A stretch of DNA of 12,761 nt from Bacteroidales bacterium (GTDB lineage: Bacteria > Bacteroidota > Bacteroidia > Bacteroidales > Paludibacteraceae): contig CAAGML010000085.1 in the NCBI GenBank assembly GCA_900771035.1, positions 1 to 12,761 of the forward strand, read 5' to 3'. Shown in pieces: positions 1 to 6,462 of the stretch. Both the position numbers and the translations under genes were made by a program. Position 1 is the first letter of the stretch. Every line of letters begins with the position of its first letter. Below the pieces are notes generated by a model. That model worked only from the letters and a program-made list of their open reading frames with translations. It had not been told where the DNA came from and searched no databases.

Positions 1-1
1 A

Positions 2-61
2 TTGCTCCCTCCTTCCGCACAGCAATCTGCTCAAAACAAACTTCAAAAACCCTCAAAATGA
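2..61 (+). CDS. Possible 3' end of an upstream gene (partial)
   Basis: A frame open from the window edge ends at a TGA at 59-61 and reads as an Ala/Gln/Pro/Lys-rich tail (…PPSAQQSAQNKLQKPSK), 20 bases before murI. Such a low-complexity tail is typical of periplasmic proteins. In Bacteroidales, murI often follows OmpH/Skp-family chaperone genes, so this may be the end of one. That identity rests on synteny knowledge, not on a recognisable domain, and 19 residues are too few to be sure it is coding. The frame starting at base 1 is also open to a TAG at 67-69, but its residues look less protein-like. Confidence 0.35.
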   Translation: MLPPSAQQSAQNKLQKPSK

Positions 62-81
62 ATTTATAGAACTCACCTGAT

Positions 82-894
82 ATGAGAATAGGGGTCTTTG
101 ACTCAGGATACGGGGGGTTGACAATACTGAAAGCCCTCAAGCGGGAGTTGCCTGAATATGACTTTGTGTATCTGGGTGACAATGCACGTGCGCCATACGG
201 TACACGCTCGTTCGATGTGGTGTATGAATACACATTACAGGCTGTCAAGTGCCTGATGGAACGGGGATGCGACCTGATTGTCCTGGCTTGTAACACTGCG
301 TCAGCCAAAGCCCTGCGTAGCATTCAGCAGAACGATCTGCCCCTGTTGGGCGACGGGAAAAGGGTACTCGGTGTCGTCCGCCCGACCGTTGAAGCCATAG
401 ACCAATACACCAAAAGCCGGAAGGTAGGCATTCTGGCCACCGAGGGTACTGTGGCAAGCCGTTCATACAGCATAGAGATAGGAAAACTTTCGCCTGACAT
501 AGAGGTCTATGAACAGGCCTGTCCGATGTGGGTTCCCCTGATAGAAAACAATGAAGGGAACAACGAAGGGGCAGACTATTTCATACGCAAATACACCTCG
601 GAGCTGATGTCACGCTGCGGCGGAATTGACACTGTGGTGCTCGGCTGCACACATTACCCTATAATAAAGGCGAAGATTGAGGCTTGCCTGCCAGACAGTG
701 TCAAGGTCGTAGAGCAGGGAGACATTGTGGCGAGAAGTCTGAAGGACTATCTGAGACGGCACAGCGACATGGACGCAAAGTGCTGTAAAAACGGTGAGAC
801 GGAGTTTCTGACCACCGAAAGCGAGGAGAAATTCCGCAAAGCGGCATTGAATTTTGTCGGTATGGAGATAAAACCGCTGAAGATAATCATATAG
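82..894 (+). CDS. murI: Glutamate racemase
   Basis: Converts L-glutamate to D-glutamate in the cytoplasm for peptidoglycan precursor synthesis, without cofactor, using two cysteines. The 270 residues match the usual family length. The N-terminal FDSGYGG motif (residues 6-12) and the PYG turn (38-40) belong to the substrate pocket. The two catalytic cysteines lie in LACNTASA (Cys70) and GCTHYP (Cys189), so the enzyme should be active. The ATG at 82 puts the conserved MRIGVFDSG start at residue 1. No strong ribosome binding site is visible, as is common in Bacteroidota. A spacer of 27 bases separates it from the AI-2E-family gene. Residues about 155-163 carry a small Asn/Glu/Gly repeat (NNEGNNEG) that looks like a loop insertion. 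Identification is very secure. Confidence 0.97.
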   Translation: MRIGVFDSGYGGLTILKALKRELPEYDFVYLGDNARAPYGTRSFDVVYEYTLQAVKCLMERGCDLIVLACNTASAKALRSIQQNDLPLLGDGKRVLGVVRPTVEAIDQYTKSRKVGILATEGTVASRSYSIEIGKLSPDIEVYEQACPMWVPLIENNEGNNEGADYFIRKYTSELMSRCGGIDTVVLGCTHYPIIKAKIEACLPDSVKVVEQGDIVARSLKDYLRRHSDMDAKCCKNGETEFLTTESEEKFRKAALNFVGMEIKPLKIII

Positions 895-921
895 GGTCAG
901 GGGGACTAAAGAAATATTTTT

Positions 922-2010
922 ATGACATACACATTTAATAAAGTAATTCATTGGGTGGTGGTGATTGCCGTTCTGGTGGGGTCATATCTGTTGATTGACT
1001 CGCTGAAGGGTGTGCTGCTGCCTTTTCTGGTGGCATGGTTGCTGGCTTATCTGCTGAATCCCATCGTGGTATGGTTTAAGGTGAAAATGAAGCTGAAGTA
1101 CCGCGTGCTGCCTGTGATACTGGTCTTCCTGACGATGCTTGCTGTGTTTGCAGGTCTGATATTGTTACTGATACCGACGATATTGGAAGAGATTGAGAGG
1201 GGACGGCAGTTGTTTATGAATTTCTGGATGAAAGAGGAGACGCAGGCTTTTGTCGTGCAGACACAGGAGTCGATGCAGCAGTATTTTCAGAAGGACAATG
1301 TGGCGCAGATGCTTAATGTGCAGACGGTGCAATCTATAGTCGAGAAGGTTGTGCCAAACCTGCTGACCTTTATTTCTCATCTATGGAAAGCGGTGGCGGC
1401 ACTGGCAATCGTGGTGATAACATTCCTTTACCAGTTGTTCATCATGCTGGATTATGATAAGATAAATGCAGGATTCCGTCATGCCATACCTGTGAAGTAC
1501 CGTCATCTGGTCTATGGGATATTGGACGATATCGAGGATGGCATGAACAGCTATTTCAGGGGACAGTCGCTTGTGGCACTGCTTGTCGGGATAGGTTTCG
1601 CCATAGGTTTCGCCATAGTGGGATTGCCAATGGGAATTACATTAGGCCTGTTTATCGGCGTGCTGAACCTGGTGCCATACTTACAGACTGTCGGTCTGAT
1701 TCCTGTCTTTGCGCTTGCCTGGTTGCAGTCTGCCGAGTACGGCACGCCATACTGGATGGTGATTGCCGAATGCACGGTGGTTTTCCTTGTGGTGCAGTCA
1801 CTGCAGGATATGGTGCTGGTGCCGAAGATTATGGGTAAGGCGATGGGACTGAAGCCGGCGATAATTCTTCTCTCGCTCTCGGTGTGGGGTTCGCTGCTGG
1901 GCTTTGTGGGTCTGATAATAGCATTACCGTTGACAACGCTGATAATTTCGTATTATAAGAGATATGTATTGAAAGAAAACAATTTATTAGAAGCATCACA
2001 AGAGGAATGA
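922..2010 (+). CDS. AI-2E (PerM) family transporter
   Basis: Integral inner-membrane protein of 362 residues, the normal family length. Hydrophobic segments lie near residues 10-50 (two), 62-86, 150-176, 215-270 (several), 277-298 and 312-343. A soluble amphipathic region at about 88-148 separates the N-terminal pair from the rest, as in the family. Recognisable family signatures are YFRGQ (211-215), GLFIGVLNLVPYLQTVG (about 242-258) and LVPKIMGKAMGLKP (299-312). The family was named for autoinducer-2 export, but members also act as Na+/H+ antiporters or remain uncharacterised, so the substrate here is unknown. The stop overlaps the start of the downstream protease gene as ATGA (2007-2010), suggesting translational coupling. 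The charged tail (KENNLLEASQEE) is cytoplasmic by inference. Confidence 0.93.
   Translation: MTYTFNKVIHWVVVIAVLVGSYLLIDSLKGVLLPFLVAWLLAYLLNPIVVWFKVKMKLKYRVLPVILVFLTMLAVFAGLILLLIPTILEEIERGRQLFMNFWMKEETQAFVVQTQESMQQYFQKDNVAQMLNVQTVQSIVEKVVPNLLTFISHLWKAVAALAIVVITFLYQLFIMLDYDKINAGFRHAIPVKYRHLVYGILDDIEDGMNSYFRGQSLVALLVGIGFAIGFAIVGLPMGITLGLFIGVLNLVPYLQTVGLIPVFALAWLQSAEYGTPYWMVIAECTVVFLVVQSLQDMVLVPKIMGKAMGLKPAIILLSLSVWGSLLGFVGLIIALPLTTLIISYYKRYVLKENNLLEASQEE
1591..1614 (+). repeat. Perfect 12-bp tandem duplication inside the AI-2E gene
   Basis: The unit ATAGGTTTCGCC occurs twice back to back, followed by ATAG. It encodes the repeated IGFA of IGFAIGFAI (residues about 224-232) in a membrane helix. 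Both copies are in frame, so gain or loss of one would change helix length by four residues. Relatives often have a similar Gly/Phe/Ile sequence here, so the repeat may partly reflect codon choice. Confidence 0.8.
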
Positions 2011-4334
2011 AAAAGTTAGTAATGACTTTGGCTTTGGCTTTGACATTGTTGTCGGTCAATGCCGTGCCTGCAAAGCCAGGTACTGTGAAAGTTAAAATGG
2101 CAAATGGCAATATGGTTGATGCCACTATCGTGGGCGACGAATACTGGCATTGCATGGTCGATGAGGCAGGAGATGTGATTACCGAAAACGATAACGGATT
2201 GTATGAGAAAAGCAACGTCAGTCTGAGGGATATTGACGTGAGGGCAAAGATGATGGCTGCCAGGAGGTCAAGACCTGCCGCCCGCAAGCCGATGAATACG
2301 TCCGCTTTTACGAGGGGTATTGTGATATTGGTCAGTTTCAGTGACAAAACATTCTCGAAAACCCGTGCCTCTTTTGACAGTATGCTCAATGACACCACGG
2401 GAGATGTGAATCAGGAGCGGGGTTCAGCCAAGCAGTATTTCATGAATTCATCATACGGAGCCTTTGTTCCGCAGTTTGATGTCTATGGACCATATACCCT
2501 TGACGGGAATTGCGCATACTATGGCAGAAACGATGGAGGTTCTGGTTCGGATTCACGTCCGGGGCAGATGGTGGTTGACGCAGTTGCGGCTTATATAGAG
2601 CAGTATGGCGAGAACGCATTGCGGCAATATGACTGTGACGGGGATGGGTATGTGGATAATATATTCGTTTTCTATGCAGGGCATGGCGAGAATGCTGGAG
2701 GTGGTGCTAACTGTATATGGCCGCACAGGTCTTACATTTATCCCGGTTGGGTGGATGGCAGGACAAATTACGGCGGGGTTGAGTTGGGCGACTATGCCTG
2801 CTCGTGCGAATTGCAGGGGCCGAGTGGGTCAACGATGAGCGGTATTGGACCATTCTGCCATGAGTTTTCGCATGTTCTGGGTTTGCCGGATATGTATGAC
2901 ACGTGGTATTCGGGACATAGGACATGTGGTGACTGGGATGTGATGGATGCCGGGAATTATCTGAACGGCGAGCACACGCCGCCTGCGTACTCTTCGTATG
3001 AGCGGTTTTACCTCGGATGGCTCACCCCTGAGATACTCCGTGAACCGGACAATGTGACATTGGAGGCATTGAACGGTTCAAACACCGCAAAGATTATCAC
3101 CTCCACTTGTAATCACAATCTTAATGGCGGGAATCCTAACCCTGAGGAGTTCTTTATGCTTGAGGTCAGGAACGACAAGGGATGGGACTCCTATCTGCCT
3201 GGCCATGGAATGTTGATAACCAAGGTGAGATACGACTACTACAAGTGGGCGTACAATGAGGTGAACAATGACGCAAGTGACATGGGTGTTGACATAATCG
3301 AGGCTGCGGGAGTCAGGGGTTATACCTCTTCGGACAGTGATCCGTTCCCAGGGTCTCAGAACGTCACCTCATATACCCCGTACGATGGTCAGCCTATTAC
3401 TGACATTATGTTTAACCGTGACAATGTCACATTCAAATACAAAGGTGGCAGGGAGAAATTCAATGTTTCGTTTGACGGAATGGGGCATGGCACGCCTGCG
3501 GTTGACGATATTATGGAGAGTGTCAAAAATGAGGGCGTGATATTGCCGGCTGTTCAGAATGTCGATGGGGATTATACTTTTGAGGGATGGAGCGAGTCGT
3601 CGAGCGCCTCGGTGGCTGACGCAGGTAATACTGGCGAGAGGTATTATCCTGACACTGACATCCGTCTTTTCGCGGTATATAGGCATAACGGAGAGATTGA
3701 GCCTACGGAGACCGGCTGTATCACAGAGACTTTTGACAAGTGTAACGGTAGATATGACATAGGGGATAGGATGGATAGATACACGGATTTGCCGGGTTGG
3801 TATGGCCAGAGCGTACAGACCACCACCGGGGCTGTCGTGGTGGGTAGTAATAGTGTGAAGGGAAGACTTGTGTCACCACGTCTTCACCTTTCGGGTGACA
3901 TGACCGTCGAGGTGACTTGCAAGGCATTGGCGGACACCTATATGATGGTCAGTTCCGAAAACGGCAATGTCGATACGGCTGTCATTGGTATGGAGTATCA
4001 GACATATACGTTTGAGGTTGGTGCCGTTCCTATGGATTCCAGGCTGACTTTCTCATGCGACGAAAACATATTCTATATTGACAGTGTGGAGTTCTGCGGG
4101 GCAAAGAAATCGCCCGTCGAGGATGTTGTCGAGGGACAATATCTTTTGGTCCGGAGCATGGACGGGGTTATTGTCGCAGGGCTGAACGGGGGTGAGCATG
4201 TCAGGCTTCTTGACGTTCTGGGCAGGGTGGTTGACGAGAGGGTTGCGGAGCGTGAGGAAATCTCTTTCATTGTCGGGAAGGGTTTGTATATGGTGCAGAT
4301 TATCGACGGGAAGAATGTGACGGTGCTGAAATAA
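2007..4334 (+). CDS. Secreted M6-family metalloprotease with InlB-like repeat and C-terminal sorting-like domain
   Basis: Predicted secreted zinc endopeptidase, 775 residues. Order: Sec signal peptide (1 to about 19, MKKLVMTLALALTLLSVNA); propeptide-like module (about 20-85, with PAKPG and VGDE); M6 catalytic domain (about 100-475). The zinc motif HEFSHVLGLPD gives His285, Glu286, His289 and likely Asp295, with a DVMDAG Met-turn candidate at 311-316. An Asp-rich YDCDGDGYVDN loop (208-218) looks like a calcium site. Residues about 483-558 resemble a Listeria-Bacteroides (InlB B/Flg_new) repeat ending FEGW…RLFAVY; 572-698 resemble a jelly-roll module found in Bacteroidota surface proteins. The last 65 residues (LLDVLGRVV…GKGLYMVQIIDGKNVTVLK) look like a type IX secretion C-terminal domain. 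The ATG at 2007 gives a clean signal peptide and an ATGA overlap with the preceding gene. The physiological substrate is unknown. Confidence 0.9.
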   Translation: MKKLVMTLALALTLLSVNAVPAKPGTVKVKMANGNMVDATIVGDEYWHCMVDEAGDVITENDNGLYEKSNVSLRDIDVRAKMMAARRSRPAARKPMNTSAFTRGIVILVSFSDKTFSKTRASFDSMLNDTTGDVNQERGSAKQYFMNSSYGAFVPQFDVYGPYTLDGNCAYYGRNDGGSGSDSRPGQMVVDAVAAYIEQYGENALRQYDCDGDGYVDNIFVFYAGHGENAGGGANCIWPHRSYIYPGWVDGRTNYGGVELGDYACSCELQGPSGSTMSGIGPFCHEFSHVLGLPDMYDTWYSGHRTCGDWDVMDAGNYLNGEHTPPAYSSYERFYLGWLTPEILREPDNVTLEALNGSNTAKIITSTCNHNLNGGNPNPEEFFMLEVRNDKGWDSYLPGHGMLITKVRYDYYKWAYNEVNNDASDMGVDIIEAAGVRGYTSSDSDPFPGSQNVTSYTPYDGQPITDIMFNRDNVTFKYKGGREKFNVSFDGMGHGTPAVDDIMESVKNEGVILPAVQNVDGDYTFEGWSESSSASVADAGNTGERYYPDTDIRLFAVYRHNGEIEPTETGCITETFDKCNGRYDIGDRMDRYTDLPGWYGQSVQTTTGAVVVGSNSVKGRLVSPRLHLSGDMTVEVTCKALADTYMMVSSENGNVDTAVIGMEYQTYTFEVGAVPMDSRLTFSCDENIFYIDSVEFCGAKKSPVEDVVEGQYLLVRSMDGVIVAGLNGGEHVRLLDVLGRVVDERVAEREEISFIVGKGLYMVQIIDGKNVTVLK

Positions 4335-4359
4335 TATTATGTGGTTATAAAAACGTGAT

Positions 4360-6066
4360 ATGAAGAAATTATTTGTTGTTTATCTGTTGCTTATGTTGAC
4401 GGTTGCGGTTAACGCAATACCGGCAAAACCTGGTAAGCTGAGACTTGCCACGAAAGATGGCTCATCGGTCGAGGTGACGCTTGTCGGTGACGAGTTCCAT
4501 CACGATTTCGTAACGTCAGACGGATTTATCGTACGTGAGCAGGATGGTTGCTATGTGGTGACTGACCGGCGTTTCGACCGTTCGCAGGCTGAGAGCCAGC
4601 GTCTGAAAGCGAGGTCGCACAGGGCGCAACCTATGAAAGCGCCTGAAAGTATATCGGGTTCGGAGGCTTACTCTAAGGGTTTGGTGATACTGGTCAGTTT
4701 CAGCGACAAGGCTTTCACTGAGACGGCTGAGAATTTCAGTAACTTGCTTAACGAGGAGGGTTATGATTATAATGGGGCGACAGGCAGTGTGAAGGATTAT
4801 TTCAACGCTGTGTCATACGGGCAGTATAACCCTACATTTGATGTGTATGGACCCTATACGCTGCCTAAGACTATGAGTTATTACGGCAGCAACAGCGGCG
4901 GGTATGGCAACGACTCACACCCTGACCAGATGGTGGTTGATGCTGTTGCGGAGCTTGTTGCGGAGCAAGGTGATACTATATTGCGAAGATATGACTGCGA
5001 CAATGACGGTTATGTGGATAATGTTTTCATCTACTATGCTGGTTATGCTGAGAGTTCGGGTGCCCCCAGCAATACTATATGGCCGCATCGTTGGATTGTC
5101 TCCGACTGGTATGTGACGGGGCAGACCACATACGCCGGGAAAACCATCTACGACTATGCCTGTTCCAGTGAATATGATGGCACGTATGGCAACAGGCGTA
5201 CCGGTATCGGTGCGTTCTGTCATGAGTTTTCTCATGTCCTTGGGTTGCCTGACCTGTATGTGACAACCGATTCGTATTACAACACTCCTGCCACGCCCGA
5301 GGATTGGGACATCATGGATGCAGGGTGTTACAATAATAACGAGAACACGCCTCCCGCTTATTCGTCGGAGGAGAGATTCTATGTCGGGTGGCTCACACCT
5401 ACGGTTATCAACCAGTCGGGAAATTACACTCTTCCCAATCTGAATGACTCAGCCAAGGCATTTCTTATATCCTCCACAGGGCAGCATAATCTCAGGGGCG
5501 ACAACCCTAACCCTAAGAACTATTACCTCTTTGAGAACCGTCAGAAGAAGGGTTGGGACAAATATCTCCCTGGTCACGGCATGTTGGTATGGAAGATTCA
5601 GTATTCGGCAGGCCGTTGGCAGGCAAACACGGTGAACAATTCGGCAGACAATATGGGTTGTACGATAGTCTCGGCTAAAGACCCTGACAACTTCGTGAAC
5701 CGCAGTGCCAGTGCCGGCGACCCGTTTCCTGGGTCCAGGAATGTCACCAGTTATGCGCCGTATGGCAATTATTTGTTGAGTGGAATCACCGAGCGTGGAA
5801 GTCAGGTTTCGTTCACTCTCTCGGTGGGCTCAGGCGTTGAGGATGCTGAGATGGCAGATGGTATCGTTATGTTCTCGGTTGACGGCGAGAATTATACTCT
5901 TGACAATCTGCCCGAGGGGGCATCGCTCAGATGTTATGATGCGACGGGCAGGATTTTGTGGAGTGCCGACAATGTTGGTACGACATACACTTTCAGGAAC
6001 GGCAGGGGGATGTTCGTCATTCAGGTCGTTGCCGACGGGAAAGTGTGCGTGTTGCGTGGAATATAG
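4360..6066 (+). CDS. Secreted M6-family metalloprotease, shorter paralogue
   Basis: A 568-residue paralogue of the protease just upstream, alike from the signal peptide through the catalytic domain. It has a signal peptide (1 to about 19), a propeptide-like module (about 20-95: PAKPG, LVGDEFHHDF, SDGFIV) and a catalytic domain (about 105-490). The zinc motif HEFSHVLGLPD gives His288, Glu289, His292 and Asp298, with DIMDAG at 317-322 and the calcium-like loop YDCDNDGYVDN (211-221). It lacks the InlB-like repeat and jelly-roll of its neighbour and goes directly into a short C-terminal domain (about 495-568; YDATGRILW, GRGMFVIQVVADGKVCVLRGI) resembling a type IX sorting domain. All catalytic residues are present, so it should be active. 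It starts 25 bases after the upstream stop. The pair probably arose by tandem duplication and later change of C-terminal modules. Confidence 0.9.
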   Translation: MKKLFVVYLLLMLTVAVNAIPAKPGKLRLATKDGSSVEVTLVGDEFHHDFVTSDGFIVREQDGCYVVTDRRFDRSQAESQRLKARSHRAQPMKAPESISGSEAYSKGLVILVSFSDKAFTETAENFSNLLNEEGYDYNGATGSVKDYFNAVSYGQYNPTFDVYGPYTLPKTMSYYGSNSGGYGNDSHPDQMVVDAVAELVAEQGDTILRRYDCDNDGYVDNVFIYYAGYAESSGAPSNTIWPHRWIVSDWYVTGQTTYAGKTIYDYACSSEYDGTYGNRRTGIGAFCHEFSHVLGLPDLYVTTDSYYNTPATPEDWDIMDAGCYNNNENTPPAYSSEERFYVGWLTPTVINQSGNYTLPNLNDSAKAFLISSTGQHNLRGDNPNPKNYYLFENRQKKGWDKYLPGHGMLVWKIQYSAGRWQANTVNNSADNMGCTIVSAKDPDNFVNRSASAGDPFPGSRNVTSYAPYGNYLLSGITERGSQVSFTLSVGSGVEDAEMADGIVMFSVDGENYTLDNLPEGASLRCYDATGRILWSADNVGTTYTFRNGRGMFVIQVVADGKVCVLRGI

Positions 6067-6087
6067 TAAACCGTAAACAATAAGGAT

Positions 6088-6462
6088 ATGAAAAAGATTG
6101 TTTTCACTTTGGCTTTGGCTCTTGCTTTGTCATCTGCTGTTGCGCAAAACGTCAAACCGTCTCCGCGGCCAGGCAGGGTTCCTGCTGTGCCTTATCCGGT
6201 TGAGTGGATTCAGCCTTCGGGCGACACGATAATGATTAGGATTATCGGTGACGAACGGTGGAGTTGCCGGACAACGGAGGATGGTTTCGTTTTGGTGGAG
6301 AACAGGAAAGGTGCGCTGTGCTATGCCCGGTTGAACTGCAAAGGGGAATACAAACCGACCTGTATCGTGGCGCGTAGGCCTGAGCAACGTACTAAGTGCG
6401 AACTGAGGTACATCGGGAAAATGAAGAAAAACGAAAAGTTGTGGAGAAAGATACAAAGATGA
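6088..6462 (+). CDS. Small secreted protein: stand-alone M6-protease propeptide-like domain
   Basis: A 124-residue protein with a signal peptide (1 to about 19; MKKIVFTLALALALSSAVA) followed by a module like the N-terminal regions of the two upstream proteases: PA.P, then V.I.GDE, a (T/S)(E/D)DGFV step and a Gly-aromatic end. It has no catalytic domain and stops where a pro/catalytic linker would begin (ARRPEQR…). The signal sequence shares a 15-base identical run with the first protease gene (2025-2039 and 6106-6120). Five cysteines follow the signal peptide (60, 78, 84, 92, 104). The tail is Lys/Arg-rich. The frame is intact and its TGA overlaps the relA start as ATGA (6459-6462). It could be an inhibitor or chaperone acting on the neighbouring proteases, or a relic of a third protease; function is inferred only. 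AAGGA lies 4-8 bases upstream of the ATG. Confidence 0.75.
   Translation: MKKIVFTLALALALSSAVAQNVKPSPRPGRVPAVPYPVEWIQPSGDTIMIRIIGDERWSCRTTEDGFVLVENRKGALCYARLNCKGEYKPTCIVARRPEQRTKCELRYIGKMKKNEKLWRKIQR

Noticed and set aside
1829..2398. 189-codon open frame on the - strand spanning the AI-2E/protease junction
   Set aside because: It is antisense to both genes across their ATGA overlap, and its hydrophobic product is explained by complementing membrane and signal-peptide codons.
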